Part shown: positions 17,224 to 25,165 of the stretch, piece by piece
Numbering within the stretch: position 1 is the first letter of the stretch
Layout: every line of letters starts with the position of its first letter
NCBI GenBank assembly: GCA_028293765.1
Contig: JAQGOG010000139.1
Location: 1 to 45,538 of the forward strand
Source: Gammaproteobacteria bacterium
GTDB lineage: Bacteria > Pseudomonadota > Gammaproteobacteria > Steroidobacterales > Steroidobacteraceae
Reading direction: 5' to 3'
Length of the DNA stretch: 45,538 nt
Program-made: the position numbers and the translations under genes
The notes under the pieces: model-generated
What the model was told of the DNA's origin: nothing
The model's database searches: none
The model's input: the letters and a program-made list of their open reading frames with translations, nothing else

Positions 17224-17562
17224 GACGCTTCCCTTTTTTGGATCTTTAAGGGTACCGCAGGCTACCGCATTCTGCGCGCCATGACGTCATCCGGGGCCCC
17301 CATCTGGGCGGGTCGCGAATGGCTCAATGCCGCAAGAGGCGCATCGAGGTGAAATGTCCGGACCTGGGTGAGGGGTGACGCTGCCATGGCGCTGCAGTTC
17401 CACGCGAGAAGCCGACAAGCACACAGGAACGCAAGCGGGCCCCTGGATACGATCGAGTGCAGCCGCGGGCCTCAAATTGGTACCTTGGTACCAGAGTACC
17501 CTCTAGCCACGGCTATTGCAACGTGCGACTCTGGTGCTTCCCTTCGCCAGCGGAACCTGCCG
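17224..17562. promoter_or_regulatory. divergent intergenic region with GGTACC repeats (MocR control region)
   Basis: This 339-bp region lies between the MocR gene (-) and the RHH-like gene (+). Near the MocR start is a direct repeat GGTACCGCA (17251-17259) and GGCTACCGCA (17260-17269). Near the other gene lies a run of three 8-bp units: TTGGTACC (17477-17484), TTGGTACC (17485-17492) and AGAGTACC (17493-17500). MocR regulators typically bind direct repeats in such regions. An open frame from 17368 continues into the RHH-like gene but has no clear start or domain of its own. No other gene is visible. Confidence 0.5.
17477..17500. repeat. three tandem 8-bp units (TTGGTACC, TTGGTACC, AGAGTACC)
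   Basis: Two exact copies and one degenerate copy of an 8-bp unit sit head to tail, 63 bp before the start of the RHH-like gene. The GGTACC core also appears at 17251-17256 in front of the MocR gene. The tandem direct arrangement suits a regulator binding site and is a good candidate for the MocR operator. Confidence 0.5.
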
Positions 17563-17838
17563 ATGTCCACCCCTAAAGCGCCCAAACGCCCGCCCGTTCA
17601 CGCAGTCGAACGGGTTCAAACAGGGGTCCGGCTGGAAAAGCGGCTCCTGAAGGTCCTCAAGGGGCTGGCGGAGTGCCTGGACCTGTCGCTCGGCGATCTG
17701 CTCGAAGGCATCGCTCTGCATGCCCTCGAGAACAAAGCGCCGTTCAAGCCGGCGACTCTCGAAAAAATCGCTCACCTGAGACGCATCTACGGCCTCGATC
17801 TGAGCGCCGCAGACAGCCATCGTCTGCGCGAAAGCTGA
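17563..17838 (+). CDS. small ribbon-helix-helix-like protein
   Basis: This 91-aa protein starts at ATG 17563 (MSTPKAPKRPP...), chosen because in-frame sequence upstream to 17368 looks non-coding. It has a beta-strand-like VQTGVRLEK followed by two helices (LLKVLKGLAECLDL, LGDLLEGIALHAL), the pattern of a ribbon-helix-helix DNA-binding fold, then a basic and helical C-terminus. It ends 1 nt before the ATG of the hydroxyacid dehydrogenase gene, so the two are translationally coupled. A role as a small regulator or antitoxin-like protein is possible; no toxin partner is visible. I do not recognise a named family with certainty. Confidence 0.6.
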   Translation: MSTPKAPKRPPVHAVERVQTGVRLEKRLLKVLKGLAECLDLSLGDLLEGIALHALENKAPFKPATLEKIAHLRRIYGLDLSAADSHRLRES

Positions 17839-17839
17839 T

Positions 17840-18778
17840 ATGAGTATTCTATTACTTGGCGAGCTCTCGCAAGAAGCGTACGCCACCTGGCGCTCGCAAC
17901 TCTCATTGCACCTGCCACAGAACGAGCAGCTCGTGCTGGCCACCCAGAACTACGACAGAGCCGCAATCGACATTGCCCTGGTCGCCAATCCTCCGGGCGG
18001 CGCACTGGCGAATCATCCTAACCTGCGTTTTGTGCAGAGCCTGTGGGCGGGGGTGGACAGACTGCTGTCCGATCCTTCACTGCCCGCAAATATCACGATC
18101 GCGCGCTTGATAGACCCGGCGCTGACCCAGGCGATGGTGGAGTGCGCGATTGCCAGCGTGTTCTATCTTCACCGGCAGATCCCCGTGTACCGCGAGCAGC
18201 AAGCGGCCGGCACGTGGCGCCAGTTGCCCCAGCCCGCCACGGCGAATCGGCCTATTGGAGTGCTGGGCCTCGGTCAACTGGGGCACGCCGTTGCGCGGAC
18301 GCTTGCCGGGCTCGGCTTTCCGGTCATGGGATGGAGCCTCGCTGCCCGAAGCAGCGCCGACATAGAGAGCTACAGCGGCCCTGACGGATTGGCGATGTTG
18401 TTACGCAGGGCGGAAATTCTCGTAAATCTTCTTCCTTTGACCGCGGCGACCACTGGAATACTGAACGAAGCTGTCTTCGCACGGGTACCTACCGGCGCCG
18501 CCCTCGTGAACCTCGGGCGCGGCGGACACCTGGTAGAGGAAGATTTGCTCACCGCATTGGCGACGGGCCAGCTCAGCCACGCGGTGTTGGACGCCTTCAG
18601 TGTTGAGCCGTTGCCTGCGAGTCATCCGTTCTGGCTGCATCCACGGATTACGGTTTTCCCTCATGTAGCCGCCTACACCGACCCGAGCACCGCAGCGCGG
18701 GTAGTCGCGCAAAACATAGCAGCGTTCCGCGCGCAGCGAGCCGTCAACGGCTTGGTCTCACCTTCTCGGGGATACTAG
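17840..18778 (+). CDS. D-2-hydroxyacid dehydrogenase (glyoxylate/hydroxypyruvate reductase-like)
   Basis: This 312-aa NAD(P)-dependent enzyme of the 2-hydroxyacid dehydrogenase family is closest in style to glyoxylate/hydroxypyruvate reductase A (GhrA). It shows the Rossmann motif GVLGLGQLGHAVARTLAG (about 138-155), the Arg-containing NLGRGGHLVEEDLL, the conserved acidic segment HAVLDAFSVEPLPASHPFW, and the catalytic His in FPHVAAYTD. The reaction would be reduction of a small 2-oxoacid to its D-2-hydroxyacid in the cytoplasm. It follows the RHH-like gene directly and is divergent from the MocR gene, so it is the likely MocR target. It converges on the permease gene with a 12-bp gap. Confidence 0.88.
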   Translation: MSILLLGELSQEAYATWRSQLSLHLPQNEQLVLATQNYDRAAIDIALVANPPGGALANHPNLRFVQSLWAGVDRLLSDPSLPANITIARLIDPALTQAMVECAIASVFYLHRQIPVYREQQAAGTWRQLPQPATANRPIGVLGLGQLGHAVARTLAGLGFPVMGWSLAARSSADIESYSGPDGLAMLLRRAEILVNLLPLTAATTGILNEAVFARVPTGAALVNLGRGGHLVEEDLLTALATGQLSHAVLDAFSVEPLPASHPFWLHPRITVFPHVAAYTDPSTAARVVAQNIAAFRAQRAVNGLVSPSRGY

Positions 18779-18790
18779 GTTTGCGGACCT

Positions 18791-20317
18791 CTAGCGAATT
18801 CCCGGCGCTCGGGGCATGCTCTCCAGCCCGTCATCCTGTGCGGCGGGCCCTCTTTCCACGAGCCAATCCTCGGGGCGGCTGGGTGGCAGGCGCCGCGTGA
18901 AGTAGGCGTAAAGCGGGAGGCCGAGCGCGACGATGCCTAGACCTGCGAGCGCTCGCCCCGGCGTTGCGAGGAACATGTTGACCATCAGGTAGGCCGTGGC
19001 CGCGAGAAAGAGCGCAGGGACGACGGGGTAGCCCCACACCCGGTACGGCCGCACCGCATTGGGCAACGTGCGGCGCAGGACGTAGATGGAGGCCACGGCC
19101 AGACCGTTGAAAAGCAATAGCATGAAGACGATCAAGTCCGTGAGAACGTCGAATGCGCCGGAGAATGCGAACCCGACAGCGCAAGCGCCCAGGAGCACGA
19201 TTGCATGTGTGGGCACGCGCGCACGCGGTGAGACCGTGGCGAACGTGCGCGGCAGGAGACCGTCCCGGGCCATCGCAAATGGAACGCGAGCCACAGAAAG
19301 GCTGAGCGAGTGGAGCGCGCCGAACGTAGAAAGCATCATGCCGACCGTCAGAAGCGAGGCGCCGCCGGCCCCGAGCATTCGCGCCATCACCGCCCCTGCA
19401 ACCGAGGAGGCTTCCGGCACGCTGGCCACAGCCTCGGGGCTGAGCGCGTAAAAGTAGCCCGCGTTGACCAGGAGATAGAGCCCAATGATGAGCACGCTGC
19501 CGCCGATCAGGGCACGGGGGAGCGTGCGCCCCGGCTCGCGAACCTCCTCCGCGACGAAGCTCACGTCCGCCCATCCGTTGTAGCCCCATAGCGCTCCGAT
19601 GACTGCGGCCCCGAAGCCGGTTGCACCTAGCCGCGCACTGGAGGGAACGCCCTCGCAGGCGCCGGCCGCACCGCTTGCGGCGAAGTGGGCCCACGAGCCG
19701 TCGCTGAATAGAAAGGCAGCGATGCCGATTCCTGCCACGAGCAGCACCTTAAGCGCCGTAATGACCGTGACGAGAAGTCCGTTGGTGTGCATCGACGCGA
19801 GTGTCAGTAGCGTCACCGCTACGATGGTACCTACCGTCAACAACTGGACCTGCACGGATGACAGCGTCCCCCCCAGGAGGTCATTCAGGAAGATGATGAA
19901 GACAATAGCGACGGCGGCTATGCTCGCCGCCCCGTCCAGGAGTGTCTCCATCCACCCGTAGAGGAAAGCCCAGACTCGTCCGAAAGCGGCCCCGATGAAA
20001 TTGTACTGTCCTCCCGAGCGGGGCATCATGGCGCTCAGCTCGGCGAACGTCAGTGCTCCGGCAAGTGTCAGGACGCCGGCCACGACGTATGCCAACAGCA
20101 CCATCCATGGCGTTCCAACATTGCACGTCATGACTCTGACCTTGACGAAGACGCCCGTACCGATCACGTTGGTTACAATGAGGGCGGTCGCCGGAACGAG
20201 CGTAAGTCCCCGTACAAGGGACGCGGAAGCGTTTGCAGAAGCACGATTTTCAGACACAGAAGTCTTCCCAGGATGAGAGGCCGCGGCACAAACGCCGCCC
20301 AGCCAGGCCGTGCCCAT
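18791..20317 (-). CDS. APC-family amino acid permease
   Basis: This multi-helix transporter (508 aa from the first ATG) belongs to the APC superfamily and resembles the basic amino acid/APA or LAT-like group. The substrate-site motif in helix 1 is IGTGVFVK, and the second helix pair contains AELSAMMPRSGGQYNF. About 12 hydrophobic segments are visible. Two starts are possible: ATG at 20317, 8 bp after the GNAT stop, or GTG at 20257, which has a better GGGAAG site at 6 nt and gives a shorter soluble N-terminus. It is probably the last gene of the amidase-GNAT-APC group and would import an amino acid or amine. Confidence 0.9.
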   Translation of the reverse strand: MGTAWLGGVCAAASHPGKTSVSENRASANASASLVRGLTLVPATALIVTNVIGTGVFVKVRVMTCNVGTPWMVLLAYVVAGVLTLAGALTFAELSAMMPRSGGQYNFIGAAFGRVWAFLYGWMETLLDGAASIAAVAIVFIIFLNDLLGGTLSSVQVQLLTVGTIVAVTLLTLASMHTNGLLVTVITALKVLLVAGIGIAAFLFSDGSWAHFAASGAAGACEGVPSSARLGATGFGAAVIGALWGYNGWADVSFVAEEVREPGRTLPRALIGGSVLIIGLYLLVNAGYFYALSPEAVASVPEASSVAGAVMARMLGAGGASLLTVGMMLSTFGALHSLSLSVARVPFAMARDGLLPRTFATVSPRARVPTHAIVLLGACAVGFAFSGAFDVLTDLIVFMLLLFNGLAVASIYVLRRTLPNAVRPYRVWGYPVVPALFLAATAYLMVNMFLATPGRALAGLGIVALGLPLYAYFTRRLPPSRPEDWLVERGPAAQDDGLESMPRAPGIR

Positions 20318-20325
20318 TCACTTCG

Positions 20326-20832
20326 CTACTGCAAGATCAGCTCCATAAACACTGTGATCGCCCGGAAGCTCTCCGGGATGACGTAATAAGGTGGGCAGGT
20401 CCGGAATCCCACAGAGGAGTACATGGCGATCGCTTTGTCCATGAAGGTGGTCGTCTCCAGCCGCATCGCCCCGTAACCTGCCTCTTGCGCCGCCACGATG
20501 AGGGTCTCCGCCAACTGTCGGCCAATCCGCATTCCTCGGAATTCCGGGCGCACGTACATCCGCTTCATCTCGCAGGTGTCAGGCGACAATCTGTGGAACG
20601 CCCCACAGCCGGCCGGTTTTGCCGAACAGGTTGCCAGGAGCATGCAGCCGTCGGGAGGCGCGTACACGCCAGGTAGCGCTTCGTCGCCCGAGGCGTAATA
20701 GAAGTCCAAGACCTCTTGAGGATCAAGCCCCAGCTGACTCGTTTGAGAGGTATCCCATTGGATGTGCTCGACCAACAGCTCGCGAACCTGTAGGTACTGC
20801 GCCGGCGTTTGTGCGGGACCGATCTTGAGCAT
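20326..20832 (-). CDS. GNAT-family N-acetyltransferase
   Basis: This 168-aa protein has the GNAT fold, with acetyl-CoA motif A as MYVRPEFRGMRIGRQLAETLI and later segments YGAMRLETTTFMDKAIAMYSSVGF. The second half matches the group often called PhnO/YjgM-like. The ATG at 20832 (MLKIGPAQ) is chosen; open frame further upstream has no domain. It lies between the amidase and permease genes on the same strand. It may acetylate the amine released by the amidase or detoxify an amino acid analogue, which is inferred from position only. Confidence 0.85.
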   Translation of the reverse strand: MLKIGPAQTPAQYLQVRELLVEHIQWDTSQTSQLGLDPQEVLDFYYASGDEALPGVYAPPDGCMLLATCSAKPAGCGAFHRLSPDTCEMKRMYVRPEFRGMRIGRQLAETLIVAAQEAGYGAMRLETTTFMDKAIAMYSSVGFRTCPPYYVIPESFRAITVFMELILQ

Positions 20833-20947
20833 TGCATCTCGCCCCCAAATTGGGGGGCTTGCGTGAGTTCTTACGCCCCGAACCTGGGCCGGTGGCATCC
20901 AACGCGGCTGAACCGTGCCATCTGCCAACAGGTTAGCACAACGCGGC

Positions 20948-22435
20948 CTATGACAGCCCGGGCGGCGGCGTGTATCCGCCGAGCGCCTGCTCGGCAAGTG
21001 ATGCGAACCGCAGCGGCGTCCGGTCTTCGAGATAAGGGCCGACCGCCTGCAATCCCATCGGCAATCCTCCGATCTGACGGCCCGTCGGGATGGCGGTGGC
21101 CGGGAGGTTCGCGACCGTGGCGAGCCCAGGCCATTGCAGCCCATTCAGATAGGGTACCGGGCGACCGTCCACCAACGTCGTGCGCGAATACTGCGCGATG
21201 TGTCCTGGCCCCCCGCCGGAATGATCATGCGGAAAGGCCACAGTTGGCATGATTGGGCACAGGATCAGATCGTAGTCCTGGAAGAATCGCCGCCAGGTCC
21301 GGCAGAGCTGCTGCTGCGCCTCCTGAAGAACGAGGAATTCGTGGTGGTTCAGGCGAACGGCGCGCGCGATGCGCGCCGGATAGCTGCCCGGTTCAGCCTT
21401 CATCTGTACGGCCACCTGCTCCGTCTGTGCGAGCACTTGCTCTGACATCCCAGCTGACACCGTGCTGAACAACATCATCACGTAAAGATCATCGCTCGCG
21501 ACCGTGTCAATCTCGGGGCGGGCGTTCTCGTCCACCGTCACACCCAAGCGACGCAGGTCATCTGCGTACGCGTGCATCGCGTCCAGGCAGCGTTGATCGA
21601 CGCTGTAGGCCTTCTGGTCCGCCCACAGAGCCACCCGAAAGTCCGTCAGCCGCTCGTGGCGGCTCGGGGGCACGCGTATCGACCATGCCCTCCGGTCGGG
21701 CTCAGATGGCGCAGCGAGAACATCCAGCGCCAGCTCGAGATCACTGGCACTGCGTGCGATGGGGCCAGCGATGCCAAGAGGCGGCACCGTCATCATGCCG
21801 GGAGGGGGTGGAATGTGCCCTATGAGCGGCACGAGATTGAAACTCGACTTGTGCCCGTACACGCCACAGAAATGCGCTGGGCAACGTATGGAACCGCCGA
21901 TATCGCTTCCGAGCTCCAGCGGCGAGAAGCCCGCGGCCACAGCTGCGGCAGCACCGCCGGACGATCCGCCGGCAGTTCGCTCGACATTCCACGGATTGTT
22001 CGTCGTCCCGTATACGGGGTTGTAGCTCTGGTGATCCGCTGCCGCAATCGGCACATTCGTTTTGCCGAACGGCACGGCCCCGGCCGCGCGCAGCCGTGCG
22101 ACGGCGTCGGCATCTCGTTCGGGCCGGTGCTGCGCGAGGTGCGGAAAGCCGCACGTTGCCGGCATGCCCGTTACTTCATACGCATCCTTGATAGTTATAG
22201 GCAGGCCATGCAAGGGACCGCGGTCGCCAATCGGAACGCTGTCAGCCGTCCGCGCGGCCCGCCGCGCCGACTCGACATCCATCGTCACGACCGCATTCAG
22301 TCTGGGATTCAGGCGCTCGATCCGCTGGAGCTGCAATTCGAACAGCTCCAGAGATCCGAGCTTGCGCTCCCGCAGAAGCGTAAGCAGCGCGGTGGCGGAA
22401 CGCAGTTCTGGCGGAAGCTCGCTCTCGTTGTGCAT
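20948..22435 (-). CDS. amidase-signature family hydrolase
   Basis: This 495-aa enzyme has the amidase signature. The Ser-cisSer-Lys triad is visible as K83 (TIKDAYEV), S158 (RTAGGSSGG) and S182 (GSDIGGSIRCPA), with the family's exact 24-residue spacing between the two serines. It hydrolyses a carboxamide to acid and ammonia in the cytoplasm. It is a stand-alone amidase rather than GatA, since no gatB or gatC is nearby. The ATG at 22435 (MHNESELPP) is preferred. The GNAT gene follows 115 bp downstream on the same strand, and the hybrid kinase gene ends 92 bp upstream. The substrate is unknown. Confidence 0.92.
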   Translation of the reverse strand: MHNESELPPELRSATALLTLLRERKLGSLELFELQLQRIERLNPRLNAVVTMDVESARRAARTADSVPIGDRGPLHGLPITIKDAYEVTGMPATCGFPHLAQHRPERDADAVARLRAAGAVPFGKTNVPIAAADHQSYNPVYGTTNNPWNVERTAGGSSGGAAAAVAAGFSPLELGSDIGGSIRCPAHFCGVYGHKSSFNLVPLIGHIPPPPGMMTVPPLGIAGPIARSASDLELALDVLAAPSEPDRRAWSIRVPPSRHERLTDFRVALWADQKAYSVDQRCLDAMHAYADDLRRLGVTVDENARPEIDTVASDDLYVMMLFSTVSAGMSEQVLAQTEQVAVQMKAEPGSYPARIARAVRLNHHEFLVLQEAQQQLCRTWRRFFQDYDLILCPIMPTVAFPHDHSGGGPGHIAQYSRTTLVDGRPVPYLNGLQWPGLATVANLPATAIPTGRQIGGLPMGLQAVGPYLEDRTPLRFASLAEQALGGYTPPPGLS

Positions 22436-22527
22436 CGATATTCTCGCAAAACACGTCGCTGTCGAACCGCGGCAGGGAAAGTAACGCCGGCGACGCAGCA
22501 GGCCGTCCGGGACGAGTCGCGCTGATC

Positions 22528-24873
22528 TCACCTACCGGCACGAGGATCTTCGTTGCCTCGATGCGCTCCAACAGGACCGCGACCCGCGAAGATCGACTTG
22601 AGCCGCCGTGGATCCATAGGCTTCGTGAAATGGTGATCGAAGCCCGCCTCATAGGCGTTGCGCTTGTCCCCTTCCTGCCCCCACCCGGTCACCGCAATGA
22701 GCATCACCTGCCGGCCCCAGTCCTCGCGGCGAATACCCGCCGCGACCTCATGGCCGCTCAGACCCGGCATGCCGATATCGAGAAACGCGATATCGGGTTT
22801 TACTTGTGCAGCCAACTTCAGGGCTTCCAGCCCGTTGTAAGCTACGTGAACCTCGTGTCCGCGTCTCTGTAAGAGCATTGCCAGGGCCACGGCTCCATCG
22901 CGAGAATCGTCCGCAATCAATACACGGCGGGATTTCTCTGGGAGCGGGGTAACGGCTGCCGGAGCGTCGGTCAGAGCATCGGGTTGTGCTATCACGACCG
23001 AGCGCGGAAAAGTTACGTTGAATGTGCTGCCCCGATCGCGCCCGGCGCTTTGAGCATCAATCAGGCCACCGTGCAGCTCTACCAGACCCTTTACCAACGC
23101 CAGGCCAATCCCGAGACCTCCCTGCGCGCGCGCCTTGGCCGGCTCGAGTTGGACGAAGATCTCGAATATATCGGCGACATTCTCTGGCGCCAGCCCGATG
23201 CCGGTATCGCGAACGAAAATGAGCAACGCATCAGCCTCGAGGCGCGCGCCCAAGGTAATGTCCCCGCCGGGATTCGTGTATTTGGCCGCATTCGCCAACA
23301 GGTTGCTCACCACCTGAGTAAGACGAACGGGATCGACTTCCAGCGTCAAAGGTGCCGAGGGGACCTCCAGATGTAACCGATGGCCCTTGGCATCGATCAG
23401 TGGCTGGGCCGCTTCGACCGCCGCATCGAGGAGTTGCTGCAAGCGGACGCACTCCTTATTCAAAGTCAGCTCGCCGCGCGTGAAGCGCGAAACATCGAGC
23501 AGCTCATTGAGCAGCGAGGCCATGTGAATGACCTGGCGGGAAATGATCGACCCGCAACGTTCCAATTCTGTCGCGGTCAGGTCGGGAGACTCGAGCAGCC
23601 GCGCCGCCGTCAGAATGGGCGCGAGAGGATTGCGTAGCTCATGTGACAGAGTTGCAAGGAAGACGTCCTTGCGGTGGTCAGCCTCGCGCAGTGAGGCCTC
23701 CGCGCGCTTGCGCTCGGTGATATCGCGCACTACCGAGACGGCCCCGATAATCCTGTCGTTCGCATCTCGCACCGGCGCCGAACTGACCTGCCGATGGCGC
23801 AACTCGCCAGTGCGTGGAATTCTGACGATTTGCTCTTCGTCGCGAATGACTTCGCCGGATAGGGCCCGTAAGGGCGGCGCCTCCTCGATCGGGCGTGGAG
23901 TGCCGTCGGGCCGCAATACAACGAGGTTGGCGAGCACCTTTTCAACCTCGATACCCTTGACGCTCGTATAGCCGAACTCCCGCATTGCCACCCTGTTTGC
24001 AAAGGTGTATCGCTTCCGAGTATCCGTAAAGTAGACTTCCTCGTTGATGCTGCTCAACACCTGGGAGAGCCACTCCTTCTCCGCTTGCACCGCTTCCAAC
24101 AGCCGCTGCGCCTCTTGCTCGGCCTGCTTTCTCTGAGTGCAATCGCGAAGCGTCACCACCACGCCGCGTGTCGTGCCGTCATCGGACCGAATGGGCACGC
24201 AGCTCAGCTCTATGGCGACTTCGCGCCCATCGCTGAGGATCGATGCCGGGCTGTCAGCGACGCCAGCCCGTGATCCCGCGTGCAAGACAGAGTCGACGAG
24301 CTCGGCCACCGGCTCGCGGCTCGATGCGCTGATGGCCTTGCAGACCAAACCGAATGGCGCGCCTAGCGCGACGCTCGGCACACAGCCGAGCATGCCCCCT
24401 GCTGCGTCATTGATGAATATGACTCGACCTTGCGCGTCGGTGGCAACCACGCCCTCCCTGATGCTGGCCATCGCAACGCCGGCGAGCTCCATGTGGCGAC
24501 TCGCGGCACTCTCGGTCAACCGCGCCCTGCGCCAGCGGTCTGCGAGCAGGCAGATGACCAGATTCATGGCGATGAACACGCTCACTGCAGCCGGATCCGC
24601 GCGAGTCCCTGCGGCGGCTGCGACGCTTGGCAGATAGCTCGCCAGCAAAACCGATAGCGCGAGCGCCAGGACTCCTGGCGCGGCGCCGGCAAGGAGGGCG
24701 ACGATGAGTACAACCGGATAGAACGTGAGGAAGGGCGGCATCGGTCCGAACAGCGTCAGGAGCCACCACTGTGCCAGGCCAGCAATGGCTGCTGCGGCCA
24801 CTGCAAGAAGATACAGGTTGGCCCTTGCCACTGCGCCCTGCTTAGCTTGTTCCGACGTAAATCGAAAATACAT
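22528..24873 (-). CDS. hybrid sensor histidine kinase with PAS domains and receiver
   Basis: This 781-aa membrane sensor kinase has three or four N-terminal helices (about residues 15-115, DUF4118/KdpD-like, containing FLTFYPVVLIVALLAG) and two PAS domains (about 125-245 and 265-390, each ending in an RDxTxRKxAE linker). The HisKA domain carries the phosphorylated H411 (LSHELRNPLAPI). It is followed by a HATPase (N-box near 526, DTGIG at 556-560, GLGIGLALV) and a C-terminal receiver with phospho-acceptor D699 (FLDIGMPG). There is no DNA-binding output, so signalling must go through another protein. The ATG at 24873 has a weak ribosome binding site. Light, redox or small-ligand input through PAS is possible. 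Confidence 0.92.
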   Translation of the reverse strand: MYFRFTSEQAKQGAVARANLYLLAVAAAAIAGLAQWWLLTLFGPMPPFLTFYPVVLIVALLAGAAPGVLALALSVLLASYLPSVAAAAGTRADPAAVSVFIAMNLVICLLADRWRRARLTESAASRHMELAGVAMASIREGVVATDAQGRVIFINDAAGGMLGCVPSVALGAPFGLVCKAISASSREPVAELVDSVLHAGSRAGVADSPASILSDGREVAIELSCVPIRSDDGTTRGVVVTLRDCTQRKQAEQEAQRLLEAVQAEKEWLSQVLSSINEEVYFTDTRKRYTFANRVAMREFGYTSVKGIEVEKVLANLVVLRPDGTPRPIEEAPPLRALSGEVIRDEEQIVRIPRTGELRHRQVSSAPVRDANDRIIGAVSVVRDITERKRAEASLREADHRKDVFLATLSHELRNPLAPILTAARLLESPDLTATELERCGSIISRQVIHMASLLNELLDVSRFTRGELTLNKECVRLQQLLDAAVEAAQPLIDAKGHRLHLEVPSAPLTLEVDPVRLTQVVSNLLANAAKYTNPGGDITLGARLEADALLIFVRDTGIGLAPENVADIFEIFVQLEPAKARAQGGLGIGLALVKGLVELHGGLIDAQSAGRDRGSTFNVTFPRSVVIAQPDALTDAPAAVTPLPEKSRRVLIADDSRDGAVALAMLLQRRGHEVHVAYNGLEALKLAAQVKPDIAFLDIGMPGLSGHEVAAGIRREDWGRQVMLIAVTGWGQEGDKRNAYEAGFDHHFTKPMDPRRLKSIFAGRGPVGAHRGNEDPRAGR

Positions 24874-25165
24874 TGATAACTTAGTTGACCTTTATACAAA
24901 GTATGCTCTTGATCGGGCGGCAACGTCACTTGAGTCGCAGAAGAGCCGCATACCGGACATGTAAGCCCGCGCGGCGGCCGCAGCTAGGCACGCTGCGCGG
25001 ACGGCGCCGAGCGCTCGAATCGCAACATTTCGTCAGTGGGGCTGGTGCGGGCGAGGTGCGTGCCTTGCGGTGCGACGGAGCCGGGCAGTCCGATCGACGA
25101 GGCGCCTCGCGCGCCCAGTGTCGCGACCTGCTGCAGAACACCGCAGTGGCATTTGTGGGAGGCAG

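Noticed and set aside
17477..17500. Short tandem repeats as a CRISPR or IS end
   Set aside because: Units are 8 bp, unspaced and only three; no spacers, cas or transposase genes are near.
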